NCBI GenBank assembly: GCA_963755705.1
Contig: CAVWKW010000003.1
Location: 837,052-901,051 of the forward strand
Length of the DNA: 64,000 nt
Origin: JBARDN01 sp963755705
GTDB lineage: Bacteria; Desulfobacterota; Binatia; Binatales; Binataceae
Direction: 5' to 3'
Shown: piece after piece, positions 1 to 9,153 of the stretch
Layout of the letters: every line of letters starts with the position of its first letter
Numbering within the stretch: the first letter of the stretch is position 1
Notes under the pieces: generated by a model
Told to the model about the DNA's origin: nothing
The model's database searches: none
Seen by the model: only the letters and a program-made list of their open reading frames with translations
Translations under genes and position numbers: made by a program

Positions 1-110
1 TTGAGCTTGGCCTCGAGTTCCGTGGGCGAAATGACTTCGACCGCGCCACGCACGAGCGCCCGCATCCGTTCGGCGCTGTTTCCGGTTTCTCTTTTCGCTG
101 TTCCGCTCAC
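1..110 (-). CDS. tyrS: Tyrosine--tRNA ligase, N-terminal fragment (runs off the left edge)
   Basis: Only the first ~36 codons are inside the window. Read leftwards from a GTG at 110 the product contains LVRGAVEVISPTELEAKL, which matches the conserved N-terminal segment of bacterial tyrosyl-tRNA synthetases (RGxxEVIS..ELxxKL) just before the catalytic Rossmann fold. The enzyme charges tRNA-Tyr in the cytoplasm. An AGGA lies a few bases before the GTG; an in-frame ATG at 65 is the alternative start. No HIGH or KMSKS motif is available here, so the identity rests on this short segment. Confidence 0.6.
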   Translation of the reverse strand, partial: MSGTAKRETGNSAERMRALVRGAVEVISPTELEAKL

Positions 111-237
111 GGTCCTGCTCTTCGGACCATCAGCGTACCGGAAACCGGGGTCCGATCAAAAACCCCGTCCGTACCGGGCAGCCGCTGCGTGAGACATCAA
201 CGCGGAGCCCGCGGGTCGGGATAGCCCGACGCGATCG

Positions 238-705
238 CTACGGCTTCTCGTGGTCGGGGCCGTGCGAGTTTCCTGGTGAGCGTGCGAATTGGCCGCGCCG
301 GTGAGCCGGGGCCGAGACCACCAGACGGCGATGGCGCAAACGCGCGCGCAAGGCTGGCAGCGTGGCAAGGCGAAGGGTTCCGTCCTGCCGATGCCGCAGC
401 GCGCAATCCAAATATTTTCTGCGCCCGGTACCGCAAGCGCGTGGCAGCGTCCGCCGCGCGAAACACGCGGGACCGTAGAACTCGCCCAGCAGGAAGAATT
501 GGACCTCGGTCAACTCGCCGACGCACGACCCGATCCGCAAGTAGTCGCCAAACGCGCCGCAATGGCGCACCAGCTCGCTTCGCGTCATCGAATGCGACCC
601 CGAGTGCGGAGTGCCGGGATTGCCGCAGAGCAATGCGCTGATCCGGAAAAAGAACCGTAGCGCCGCGGCAGCCGAGCGGAACCTCGGACTGAATTTGCGA
701 TTCAT
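238..705 (-). CDS. Hypothetical protein, uncertain
   Basis: A 155-residue frame of unrecognised family. The main support is a very strong ribosome binding site (AAGGGGGG) four bases before the ATG at 705. The first ~30 residues are basic then Phe/Leu/Ala-rich, like a weak signal sequence; residues ~40-80 (SELVRHCGAFGDYLRIG..) look protein-like, while the second half is Arg-rich and looks like out-of-frame GC-rich DNA. A frameshift or decayed gene is possible. Other frames overlap it on both strands, and none is more convincing. Confidence 0.4.
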   Translation of the reverse strand: MNRKFSPRFRSAAAALRFFFRISALLCGNPGTPHSGSHSMTRSELVRHCGAFGDYLRIGSCVGELTEVQFFLLGEFYGPACFARRTLPRACGTGRRKYLDCALRHRQDGTLRLATLPALRARLRHRRLVVSAPAHRRGQFARSPGNSHGPDHEKP

Positions 706-931
706 ATGCCCCCCTTTTCTGGCCCGCGGCTCCGCAAAAGCGCGCGGTATAGCGTCCGAGCCAGAATGCGGCGAGCCGTGATCGCTGTTCAGCCCGCCTC
801 TAGATGCATACGTAGCGCAGGAATAGCGTGTTTGTCAACTAGTAGACATATTAAATATCTATTAGTTACCATACTGCTGATATTAATCTTCCTACAATCT
901 GTAAAGGTCAGCGGAAGTGGTTGCCGCTTAC
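706..931. other. AT-rich intergenic gap with an imperfect palindrome
   Basis: No gene is seen here. Bases ~830-905 are strikingly AT-rich compared with the surroundings. Positions 839-865 form an imperfect palindrome (CTAGTAGACATATT paired with AATATCTATTAG, two bases out of register). It lies downstream of pth and upstream of the uncertain ORF on the same strand, so it could be an operator or promoter for that ORF or a transcription end for hisC-pth. Confidence 0.35.
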
Positions 932-1585
932 CTAAGCGCGCTGATTGTACCGGCCCATCGCGCGCTCCAGGCCATCGCCGACGATCGCCTCGGCCGCCTC
1001 GGCCGCGCGCGCCAGCGCTTTGGCGAACGCCTCGAGTTCGGGCGCACGCATCGGGCGCAGCAGATAGTCGCGCGGGTCGTCGCCTTCGGCCGGACGGCCC
1101 AGACCTATCCGCACGCGGATAAAATCAGTGCTGCCGAGAGACTCCGCGATCGAGCGCACGCCGCGGTTTCCGGCGTCGCCGCCGCCCTGCTTGATCCGCA
1201 GACGCTGCGCTTCAAGATCCATCTCGTCGTGGATCACGATCAGATTGGACGGAGAAATTTTAAAATATCCGAGAATCGCAGAGACGCAATCACCGGCGGC
1301 GTTGTAGAACGTCTCCGGCTCGACCAGGATCGCGCGATGGCCCGCAAGTTCGGCCTCGGCGGTGATGCCCGAAAATCGCCGGCGGTTCAGTTCAACGTTC
1401 TTGCTCCGCGCCAGACGCTCGAGCGTCATGAATCCGACGTTGTGGCGCGAGCGCGCGTAGTCACCGCCCGGATTTCCGAGACCCGCGACCACCCATTCGA
1501 TCGCGGCGCGCTCCTGCGCGGGTCCGTCGGAGGAAGAACGTTTCTGCCTGCGGAAGCCATCGAACAGCTTGCCGAGCTTGCTCAT
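932..1585 (-). CDS. pth: Peptidyl-tRNA hydrolase
   Basis: Pth hydrolyses peptidyl-tRNA released from stalled ribosomes in the cytoplasm. Of 217 residues, the first ~35 are a basic extension (MSKLGKLFDGFRRQ..) before the fold opens with VVAGLGNPGGDYARSRHNVGF, which holds the conserved GNPG, the substrate-binding Asn and the catalytic His. The family signatures IHDEMDL and GGGDAGNRGVRSI follow. The extension makes it longer than the usual ~190. The ATG overlaps the hisC stop as ATGA (1582-1585), so the two are probably translationally coupled. The end LGRPAEGDDPRDYLL..AMGRYNQ is typical of the family. Confidence 0.93.
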   Translation of the reverse strand: MSKLGKLFDGFRRQKRSSSDGPAQERAAIEWVVAGLGNPGGDYARSRHNVGFMTLERLARSKNVELNRRRFSGITAEAELAGHRAILVEPETFYNAAGDCVSAILGYFKISPSNLIVIHDEMDLEAQRLRIKQGGGDAGNRGVRSIAESLGSTDFIRVRIGLGRPAEGDDPRDYLLRPMRAPELEAFAKALARAAEAAEAIVGDGLERAMGRYNQRA

Positions 1586-2721
1586 CGAGGACGGCGCGTG
1601 TCTGCGGACTGCTCGCCGACCAGGGGCGCGAGCGCACGAAACAGCGCGCGCATCTCGGCCGGAGTGCCGATCGAGATCCGGAGCGCGTCGCGCAACATCG
1701 GGGTCGCGAAATGCCGCACCAGTATTCCCGCCTGCCGGAGTCCACGCACCACAGGCGCAAGGTCGCGCCCCGTAATTCGCGCCAGCACGAAGTTGGCTTC
1801 CGAAGGCGGCACCACGAAGCCGAGCTTGCGCAACCGCAGCACCGCGTCCGCGCGCGTCGCCTTGACGCGCTCCAGGTTGCGCCGCATCCATGCGTCATCG
1901 CCGAGCGCGGCCGCTCCCGCGGCAAGCGAAATCCGGCTCAGGTTGTAAGAATCTTTGACCTTGAGCAGCGCATCGATCACCGGCGGATGCGCAAAGCACA
2001 GCCCCAGGCGCATCCCGGCCAGCGAATACGATTTCGACAGTGTGCGGAGAATCACCATGTTCGGATGACGCCGCAACAGACGCAGCGCATTGTCCCTGGC
2101 GAAATCAACGTAGGCTTCGTCAACAATCAGCAGCCGGCCCTCGAGCGCGCGGGCGAGCGCGCCGAGTTTTGCGATCGGCGTAAAGCTGCCCGAAGGAGAA
2201 TTTGGATTGCAGACGATCGTCAGGCGCGCGCGAGCCTGCGCAAGTTCCTTCAGCGGAAGCGCGAAATCGCTGCCAAAGGGAATCCTGATTACGCGCGCCT
2301 CCTGAACCTCCGCCAGCGTGTCGTAAAGCGAGTAGGTCGGCACCGGATAGGCGACCTTGTCGCCCTCACCCAGCGCGGCCCTGAACACCATCGCGAGCAG
2401 CTCGTCGGAGCCATTGCCGGGCAGGATCATTTCGCGCGGCACCCCGTAGAGGCGCGCGGCCTCCGCAATAAATTCGTCGCCTCGCGGCGCCGGATAAAGC
2501 CGCAGTCCGTTGCGCGCCGCGCGCTCGACCGCGCGCCGCACCTTCGGCGACGGCGGATACGGATTTTCGTTGGTGTTGAGCTTGATCAGGCGCTCGCCCG
2601 CGCGCGGCTGCTCGCCGGGCGTGTACGCGGCCATCTGGTCGATCGAACGACGGAACATCGGGCCTGGCTTCCCTTCGCCGGCAGGTCGCGGCGGTTTGCG
2701 CTTGCGCGTCATTTCGATCAT
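1582..2721 (-). CDS. hisC: Histidinol-phosphate aminotransferase
   Basis: PLP-dependent class I/II aminotransferase of histidine synthesis that converts imidazole-acetol phosphate and glutamate to histidinol phosphate. It has the family N-terminus (KLNTNENPYPPSP), the PNSPSG motif, DEAYVDF, and the PLP-lysine region RTLSKSYSLAGMRLG. At 379 residues it is slightly longer than the usual ~355 because of a basic leader. The start at 2721 was chosen because its ATG overlaps the stop of the upstream Gfo/Idh gene as ATGA. A start at the internal Met before FRRSIDQ would give the usual length. No other his gene is nearby. Confidence 0.9.
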   Translation of the reverse strand: MIEMTRKRKPPRPAGEGKPGPMFRRSIDQMAAYTPGEQPRAGERLIKLNTNENPYPPSPKVRRAVERAARNGLRLYPAPRGDEFIAEAARLYGVPREMILPGNGSDELLAMVFRAALGEGDKVAYPVPTYSLYDTLAEVQEARVIRIPFGSDFALPLKELAQARARLTIVCNPNSPSGSFTPIAKLGALARALEGRLLIVDEAYVDFARDNALRLLRRHPNMVILRTLSKSYSLAGMRLGLCFAHPPVIDALLKVKDSYNLSRISLAAGAAALGDDAWMRRNLERVKATRADAVLRLRKLGFVVPPSEANFVLARITGRDLAPVVRGLRQAGILVRHFATPMLRDALRISIGTPAEMRALFRALAPLVGEQSADTRRPR

Positions 2722-3773
2722 TCGAGCGGCAACTCGACCCGAGCGCCGCTGCGCGCCGACCGGTAGCACGCATCGATCACCTCGACCGCGCGCAGGCCGT
2801 CGGCGCCGTCCGGATATGGCGCGGCGCGTCCACCGATCGCTTCGGCAAAATTGTGCGCGAGCGCGCGAAACGGCGCCAGCAGATCGTGCGGGTCGAACGA
2901 CGCCATGATTTCCGCGCGGCCGTAGCCGGGCGCCTCGGACCCGTCGGCGCGCAAGATCGAAATATCGTTTCGCGGATAACCGAACATCACCCTGCCGCCG
3001 CTGCCATAGATCTCGATCGCGGAGAGTCCGGGGGTGCTGCTCCAGCTAGCCTCGAGCACGCCGAGCGCGCCCGAGCGGAAGCGCAAGATCGCGACTCCGG
3101 TGTCCTCGACGTCGATCTCTTTCCCAAGCGTGGCCACTTGTCCATCGACGGCCGCGACCGCGCCAAGATACCAGACCGCCAGGTCGGCAATATGCACGCC
3201 GAGATCGAGCATCGCGCCGCCGCCCGATTGGCTCGCCGTCGTGAACCATCGCTGACCCGGCGCCCATCCTTCCGGGCCGCCGTGCGACAGGCGCGCGCGG
3301 ATGAAATGCGCAGTGCCGATCGCGCCCGCGTCGAGCGCGCGCTTGACCGAGGCTTCGATCGCTCCGTACCGCCGCTGCATCGCGACCATCAGCACGCGCC
3401 CTGCCGCGCGCGCGGCCTCGACCATCTGGCGTGCGTCGGCGGCATTGGGCGCCATCGGCTTTTCGCACAGCACGTGCGCTTTCGCGGCGATCGCGGCTAG
3501 CGCGTATTCGCAGTGCAGATGATTTGGAGTCAGAATCACCACCGCGTCGGGTTTTTCGCGCGCGAGCATCGTCGAGAAATCATCGTAGGCCGCCGGCCGC
3601 GCGCCGGCGTCAGGCCACATCGCCTCGGCCACCCGGCGAGCTTTCGCGAGCGTGCGGCTCTGCAGCGCGACAATCCGGAAATCGGCGACGCTCAAGAGCG
3701 CTGGAATATGCGCGCGTTCCGCAATCACGCCGGTTCCCGAAATTGCAACCCTGATCATCCTTCTGGCCGCCAC
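2718..3773 (-). CDS. Gfo/Idh/MocA-family NAD(P)-dependent oxidoreductase
   Basis: Residues ~6-120 form a Rossmann fold opening with VAISGTGVIAERAHIPAL. The family signature CEKPMAPN, with the conserved Lys, follows VVILTPNHLH. The C-terminal part is the GFO_IDH_MocA substrate domain with MLDLGVHIADLAVWYLG. Relatives reduce or oxidise sugar-like ketones and alcohols, but the substrate cannot be read from sequence. It precedes hisC with a 4-nt overlap and follows the glutaredoxin-like gene by two bases, so all are probably one transcript. The start is the GTG at 3773; the ATG at 3758 (MIRVAISG) is an equally good alternative. Confidence 0.85.
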   Translation of the reverse strand: MAARRMIRVAISGTGVIAERAHIPALLSVADFRIVALQSRTLAKARRVAEAMWPDAGARPAAYDDFSTMLAREKPDAVVILTPNHLHCEYALAAIAAKAHVLCEKPMAPNAADARQMVEAARAAGRVLMVAMQRRYGAIEASVKRALDAGAIGTAHFIRARLSHGGPEGWAPGQRWFTTASQSGGGAMLDLGVHIADLAVWYLGAVAAVDGQVATLGKEIDVEDTGVAILRFRSGALGVLEASWSSTPGLSAIEIYGSGGRVMFGYPRNDISILRADGSEAPGYGRAEIMASFDPHDLLAPFRALAHNFAEAIGGRAAPYPDGADGLRAVEVIDACYRSARSGARVELPLE

Positions 3774-3775
3774 CC

Positions 3776-4036
3776 TTAATGCCCGACATCGCGCCGGACT
3801 TCACGCAGCATCCGTTTTCTGAATTCACGCGCGGTACATCGAAACTTGAACGCCTTGCGCTGGTTGATGAACAGCACTGGTACTTCCTGTCCGTATAAGG
3901 TCTCGAGCTCGGGCCGCTCGTCGAGCTCGACCCGCTCGAGGTGCGCGTCAAAGCGCGGCAGCTCCGCGCCGAGCACTTCTTCCATCTCGTGGCACAGCTC
4001 GCAATCGCGCCGTGTGTAAAGGATAAGCTCGATCAT
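3776..4036 (-). CDS. Glutaredoxin-like (thioredoxin-fold) protein
   Basis: An 86-residue thioredoxin-fold protein beginning IELILYTRRDCELCHEM, with a CxxC redox centre in the first strand-helix turn, and containing the cis-proline region GQEVPVLFINQ. It resembles the DUF836/glutaredoxin-like family, probably a small cytoplasmic thiol-disulfide oxidoreductase with unknown partner. The ATG at 4036 is chosen because it starts the fold directly; a TTG at 4093 would add 19 residues of poor match. It ends two bases before the Gfo/Idh gene. Confidence 0.75.
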   Translation of the reverse strand: MIELILYTRRDCELCHEMEEVLGAELPRFDAHLERVELDERPELETLYGQEVPVLFINQRKAFKFRCTAREFRKRMLREVRRDVGH

Positions 4037-4118
4037 TGCGCGCAATCCGGCGAACGTCCGCTCCACTCTATCCGCGAACTTAAGGCAGTCCAAGCCGCTT
4101 GCGATTTCGCGCCGCCGC

Positions 4119-7100
4119 TCACTTGATCGTGTTGGGACGGATGATGTTGATCGGCAGGCCGAGGGTCTTCTTGACCAGTTCGGTCACCGAATGAATCGGC
4201 ATCGGCACAATCGACGGGTTGGCGATCGGACCATAGACATGCATGTACGCGGCGATGATCTCGCTGGTGCCGCCGGCGACATTGGTCCCGATCACGGGAA
4301 TTTTGCTCACCAGCCAGTTGACCGTGTTGAATGGAAACAGCCCGAAGCTCATGTCCATCGTGTTCTGTGCGAGATTGAGGCTGCCGTTGGCGGTGATCGA
4401 CATGACCGGTCCCTGGATCACGAATTGCTCAGTCCAGAACACGCCCCGCACGCCCTTCAAATCGACGAAGATGGTGTCGAACGGCAGGCCGGAGATGGTG
4501 GGATTGGGAATATTCGCGGTCAACCAGCTCTTCAGATCGATCATCGCGAGCATCCGTGAAATCACCGTGAAGCGATTGATCATGCCGTTGCGCATGGTCA
4601 GCGAGATCTTGCCGGCCAGCGTCTGAAAAAAATCCGAGTTGGTGTCGGCCCACAAATCCCCTGCCACCGACATCTTGCCCCGCACCGGCGGTTCCTTGTG
4701 CGTGCCAGAGAGCATGAACAGAGGCCCGGAATCGATATCGACGACCTTGCCCTTGATTTGGACCCAGTCGTCTTTCTGACGTCCGCTGATGTCCAGGTCC
4801 ATCACTCCGTGAAACGCATTTGCGGTGAAGTTCCATACCCGCCAAGCGCCGTGGTCGTAGCTGAAATCGGTGCGGATGTTGGTCATCGGAAAGTCGCTCA
4901 AATGGCCCTTGGCGACTTGGACGCGGCCCCTGACCGGCAGCGGAAAATGCGTCGGCGGCGTGGACGGCGACCACGGCATCCGGATGAATTTCAACACCTC
5001 GAAGTCGAGGTCCTGCGCGTTGGCGTCGATGTGCAGCACTGGATGCTCGAGATCCGCGATCGACATCGAGAAGGCAAGCGGCGCGCCCTCGAGCGTCGAC
5101 GCCGGCATCGCCACCTGCATGGTGCGCCGCGTGAACGTGATCGTCGTGCCCTGCACCAGCATCGGCGAGCGCATGAAGCCGAATTTCACCTCGCCCTGGT
5201 TGAGCACAAACCTGCCGTCGGCGAGCAGGTCGCCGTGCCGCGCGGGATCAGCGCGCAGCTGGACCTTGCCGCCGATCGGCCCCGTTACCTGCAGGTCGGT
5301 AGGATCGACCACCAGCGCCAGCCACAGTCCCGCCTCCATCTGGTGAATATCAATAGTGGCCTTGCGGATGCTGGCGCCGTTGCGGTCGAAGCCCAGGACG
5401 CCGTTGACGGTGCCGTCGCCACCGGTGGTTGCGAGCGCAATGTGATCGAGCGTGAGTATGCCGGGTTCGATCAGTATAACGCCGCGGCGAAACTCGACCG
5501 GCGCGGGCGTGCCTTTTACCGTGACAACCAGCCGATTGGCTTCCAGGCGAACCTGATATTTGTCGGGCGGCGCAGGATGGTCAGGAACCAGGCGGCCCTC
5601 CGCGCTCAGCGCGATCAGGATCCTGCCCCCGACCGATGCGAGGCGTTTGCGCGCTTCGAACTTGAGCGCCTCCATCGCGCGCATCTCGGCCGCGTAGAGA
5701 TCGGCCATGTCGGCGTTGGCCTTGATCGCAAGGCGGTAGGGAATCCGGCTGAGCCCTCCGGCCAGATCGAGCCGCACCGCGATGTCACTCAACTGCGAGC
5801 GTCCGAGGGTCGCCGATCCCTCGCTCGCATTCAAAACCCCGCCCGAGTAGTTCAGCGCCACCGCCAGATTGGAAATCGGCGGCAGCCGCAGATCGGAGGG
5901 CAACGGAAACGCCGCGCGCGAAAGCACCGCCGAAAACTGCAATCCTTCGCGAATCGAGTCGAGCGGTTTTGATCGGAACTTCGCCACCGTGGTGGTAAAT
6001 TCGGCGGCCGCGAGTGACAGGTTTGCCGCGCTGACCTGATCGAGGGCGGCGCTCAGCGAGCGCGGCACTTCGCGAATATGCCGGAGCTGAGCCCGCACCG
6101 CGACCGCATCCACCGCAATTCCGCCGACATGAATCCTGACCTTGGGATCCTTGCCGAATGGATCCGTAACTTCCGCGTCACCCGAGAACAGTTCCTTGCC
6201 GGCATGATTGACAACCACTCGATGCAGGATCGAGGACTCGGCCGACGCGGAAAAGTTCAGGCTGACAGAGTAACCTCCCAGCGGGTCGGGACCAGTAAGA
6301 TCCCTGCCGGAGAGCGTCAGGCCTTTGAAGCTCATCGCGCCGCTGCCGGTGGCGGTGCCGTCATCGCCAAGTCCGAAGTCGAATTCTCCGGCACTCTCGC
6401 CCTCGGCACGCAGCGCGGCGGCCGCCGTCAGCGGTCCAAGCCGCGCATTCCAGTACATCACCTTGCCGCTCGCGACCTGATGCGGCGGAGTCTCGCGCCC
6501 GATTCCTCCACGCAGATGTCCTGCTATACGCAGCCCGGCCAGAGGCTCGCGGACAAGGCGCGCGTCGAACGAAACGTGCCATACCGCGGAATCCCATCGC
6601 TTTCGATACGCGTTCATCTCGACCCGATCGATCACGGTGCTTCCCGCCGAGTCGCGAACCGTTGCGTTGGTGATCTCGACTCGCCACGTGACGTTGCCGA
6701 GATCGTGCAGCGGAATGAGCAGCCCCTGCACCGCTTCAGCGCCGGACATCGGCAGCGGCACCGAGGCGAGCTCGGAAGAACGCATCGGAACGGTAATGTC
6801 GGGACTTTCGAGCGTGAGACCGGCAAGCGGCAGTCCGCGCGAGAATAGCAATGCGTGGTAACCGATCGTCGCCCGGATTCGCGAGAGCTTGACGACCTCA
6901 TGCGAGCCGCTTACCACGCGCGGATCGTCGAGCTCGATTACCAGATGATCCCGCAGATGAAGATGAGATCTCGCGGGCGCGATATCCAGGCCGGTGCGGT
7001 TCTTCACCGCCGTCAGCATCGCGGCAACCAATCGCCCGCGATTGAGATAGACGCCAACGGCTCCCGCGGCAAGCAGGACCACAATCGAAAGGATAACTAT

Positions 7101-7124
7101 CGCGGCGAGCCGCAGGATTCGCAT
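4119..7124 (-). CDS. AsmA/YhdP-type large envelope protein
   Basis: About 1001 residues with one N-terminal membrane segment (residues ~3-25, LAAIVILSIVVLLAAGAVGVYL) and a very long beta-rich periplasmic body. The C-terminal ~300 residues have the AsmA-like pattern (GKMSVAGDLWADT.., NGMINRFTVISRMLAMIDL, FVIQGPVMSITANGSLNL), as in the YhdP/DUF3971 group. Such proteins are thought to bridge inner and outer membrane and assist phospholipid transport. The ATG at 7124 is preferred over an upstream TTG at 7169 because it directly begins the basic-plus-hydrophobic anchor. It lies 66 bases after typA on the same strand. Confidence 0.78.
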   Translation of the reverse strand: MRILRLAAIVILSIVVLLAAGAVGVYLNRGRLVAAMLTAVKNRTGLDIAPARSHLHLRDHLVIELDDPRVVSGSHEVVKLSRIRATIGYHALLFSRGLPLAGLTLESPDITVPMRSSELASVPLPMSGAEAVQGLLIPLHDLGNVTWRVEITNATVRDSAGSTVIDRVEMNAYRKRWDSAVWHVSFDARLVREPLAGLRIAGHLRGGIGRETPPHQVASGKVMYWNARLGPLTAAAALRAEGESAGEFDFGLGDDGTATGSGAMSFKGLTLSGRDLTGPDPLGGYSVSLNFSASAESSILHRVVVNHAGKELFSGDAEVTDPFGKDPKVRIHVGGIAVDAVAVRAQLRHIREVPRSLSAALDQVSAANLSLAAAEFTTTVAKFRSKPLDSIREGLQFSAVLSRAAFPLPSDLRLPPISNLAVALNYSGGVLNASEGSATLGRSQLSDIAVRLDLAGGLSRIPYRLAIKANADMADLYAAEMRAMEALKFEARKRLASVGGRILIALSAEGRLVPDHPAPPDKYQVRLEANRLVVTVKGTPAPVEFRRGVILIEPGILTLDHIALATTGGDGTVNGVLGFDRNGASIRKATIDIHQMEAGLWLALVVDPTDLQVTGPIGGKVQLRADPARHGDLLADGRFVLNQGEVKFGFMRSPMLVQGTTITFTRRTMQVAMPASTLEGAPLAFSMSIADLEHPVLHIDANAQDLDFEVLKFIRMPWSPSTPPTHFPLPVRGRVQVAKGHLSDFPMTNIRTDFSYDHGAWRVWNFTANAFHGVMDLDISGRQKDDWVQIKGKVVDIDSGPLFMLSGTHKEPPVRGKMSVAGDLWADTNSDFFQTLAGKISLTMRNGMINRFTVISRMLAMIDLKSWLTANIPNPTISGLPFDTIFVDLKGVRGVFWTEQFVIQGPVMSITANGSLNLAQNTMDMSFGLFPFNTVNWLVSKIPVIGTNVAGGTSEIIAAYMHVYGPIANPSIVPMPIHSVTELVKKTLGLPINIIRPNTIK

Positions 7125-7190
7125 TCTTGCCCGCTGGGGCCTTGCTGGTGCGAGTGACTTGGGCGGCAAGCTGACAGGCGCGAGCCGCGC

Positions 7191-9038
7191 CTAGTCGCCC
7201 TCGGCCATTCCCTCACCGGCCGTTTCCGAGAACCCGGCGCGATGCTTGTTGCGCAGCGCGGTCTTGAGGACGCGATTGCGGATGCGAACCGACTTCGGCG
7301 TAACCTCGACCAGCTCTTCCTCGTCGATCCATTCGAGCGCGAGGTCGAGTGTCATCGGGCGGGCCGGCGAGATCCGGACCGCTTCGTCGTGGCCGGACGC
7401 GCGCATGTTCGTGAGCTTCTTCTCGCGGCACACGTTGACCGGAAGATTTATCTCGCGCGAGTACTCGCCCAGGACCATGCCTTCATAAACCGGCTGTCCG
7501 GGCGAAACGAAAAAACGCCCGCGCTCTTGCAGATGAAAGATTGCGTACCCGGTCGCGGCGCCTTCGCGGTCTGAAACCATCGCACCGTTGGCGCGTGACA
7601 GGATCGGTCCGGCCCATGGCGCGTAGCCGTTGAAGAGCGAATTCAGCACGCCGCTGCCGCGGGTATTTTCCAGGAACTTGCCGCGAAATCCGATAAGCCC
7701 GCGCGCCGGAACATCGTACTCGAGCCGTACGCGGCCGCCCGGATGCGTCACCATCGTGCGCATCTTTCCCTTTCGGACCGAAAGCAATTGCGTAACCACG
7801 CCGATATGCTCTTCCGGAATATCGACCATCAGGAGTTCCATCGGCTCGAGCAACTGACCGCCCGATTGCCGGGTGAGGACCGTCGGCTTGGAAACCTGAA
7901 GCTCGTAACCCTCACGCCGCATGGTCTCGACGATCACGGCGAGCTGCAATTCGCCGCGTCCCATGACCCGCCACGCGTCGGGCGAAAGCTGCTCGACCCG
8001 GATACTGACGTTGCGCCGCGATTCGAGATCGAGCCGTTCGCCGAGCTTGCGCGAAGTAACGTAGTCGCCTTCGCGGCCGGCCCACGGCGAGTTGTTGACT
8101 GAAAAGGTCATCGCGACGGTGGGTTCGTCGATTCGAATCGGCGCGAGCGGACGCGGGTTTTCGAGGTCCGCAATCGTTTCGCCAATCGCGACATCCTCGA
8201 GCCCGGCGATAATCACAATGTCGCCCGCTTTCGCCGACTGCGCTTCAACGCGCTTGAGCCCCTGCCAGCTATACAGATGAGCGATCTTTACCGTGATCCG
8301 CGAACCGTCCAGCCGGCAGAGCGAATAGTTCTGCCCAACCGCGATCGAACCCGCCAGCATCCGGCCAATCGCCAGGCGGCCGACGTAGTCGTCGTAGTCG
8401 AGATTGTTGACTTGAAGCTGCAAGGTCGCGTCGGGATCGACCTCGGGTCCCGGAAGATGCTCGACGATCGCGTCGAACAGCGGGCTCAGATTAGTGCCGG
8501 GAACTTCGAGCTTGCTGGTCGCCGTGCCGGTGCGGGCATTGGTGTAGAACACCGGGAAATCAAGCTGCACGTCGTTCGCGTCAAGGTCGATGAAGAGATC
8601 GTAAACCTCGTCCAGGACTTCGACCGCGCGCGCGTCTGAACGATCGATCTTGTTGATGCAGACCATCGCGGTCATCCCGGCTTCGAGCGCCTTCTTCAGC
8701 ACGAAGCGGGTCTGCGGCAGCGGGCCCTCGGACGCATCGACCAGCAGCAGAATACCGTCAACCATCGACAGCGTGCGTTCGACCTCGCCGCCGAAATCGG
8801 AATGGCCGGGAGTATCGACGATATTGATCCGCGTCGAGCCCCACACGATCGAGGTGTTTTTCGCCATGATCGTGATGCCGCGTTCGCGTTCGAGCGCAAA
8901 CGAGTCCATCACGCGGTCCTGCACGTTCTCGTTGGCGCGAAACACTCCCGATTGACGCAGCATCGCGTCCACCAGGGTGGTTTTGCCGTGGTCAACGTGC
9001 GCCACAATTGCAAGATTTCGAATGTCTGGTCGTCGCAT
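7191..9038 (-). CDS. typA: Translational GTPase TypA/BipA
   Basis: A 615-residue ribosome-associated GTPase of the elongation factor family, involved in stress adaptation and large-subunit assembly. G-domain motifs are all visible: AHVDHGKTT (G1), RERGITI (G2), DTPGHSDFGGEVER (G3) and NKIDRSDAR (G4). The TypA-specific C-terminal region contains RGLIGFRGKFL and the NMRASGHDEAVRI signature. Length equals the family norm. The ATG at 9038 begins MRRPDIRNLAIVAHVDHGKT, the typical N-terminus. It is transcribed towards the AsmA-like gene. Confidence 0.97.
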   Translation of the reverse strand: MRRPDIRNLAIVAHVDHGKTTLVDAMLRQSGVFRANENVQDRVMDSFALERERGITIMAKNTSIVWGSTRINIVDTPGHSDFGGEVERTLSMVDGILLLVDASEGPLPQTRFVLKKALEAGMTAMVCINKIDRSDARAVEVLDEVYDLFIDLDANDVQLDFPVFYTNARTGTATSKLEVPGTNLSPLFDAIVEHLPGPEVDPDATLQLQVNNLDYDDYVGRLAIGRMLAGSIAVGQNYSLCRLDGSRITVKIAHLYSWQGLKRVEAQSAKAGDIVIIAGLEDVAIGETIADLENPRPLAPIRIDEPTVAMTFSVNNSPWAGREGDYVTSRKLGERLDLESRRNVSIRVEQLSPDAWRVMGRGELQLAVIVETMRREGYELQVSKPTVLTRQSGGQLLEPMELLMVDIPEEHIGVVTQLLSVRKGKMRTMVTHPGGRVRLEYDVPARGLIGFRGKFLENTRGSGVLNSLFNGYAPWAGPILSRANGAMVSDREGAATGYAIFHLQERGRFFVSPGQPVYEGMVLGEYSREINLPVNVCREKKLTNMRASGHDEAVRISPARPMTLDLALEWIDEEELVEVTPKSVRIRNRVLKTALRNKHRAGFSETAGEGMAEGD

Positions 9039-9153
9039 TTTCTGGAGGCGGATACTAAAGCGCGGCCGAGCCGTGCCGGTTCGCCCGCGTGTCGAGATTA
9101 TACCTGCTGCAAGCGGCCGAGTAAACGCGGCTGTTAAAAGGAACTCCTCAAGT

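Noticed and set aside
4698..5972. Plus-strand 424-codon open frame opposite the AsmA-like gene
   Set aside because: Arg/His/Asp-rich composition typical of the complement of a GC-rich gene; no start signal or family match.
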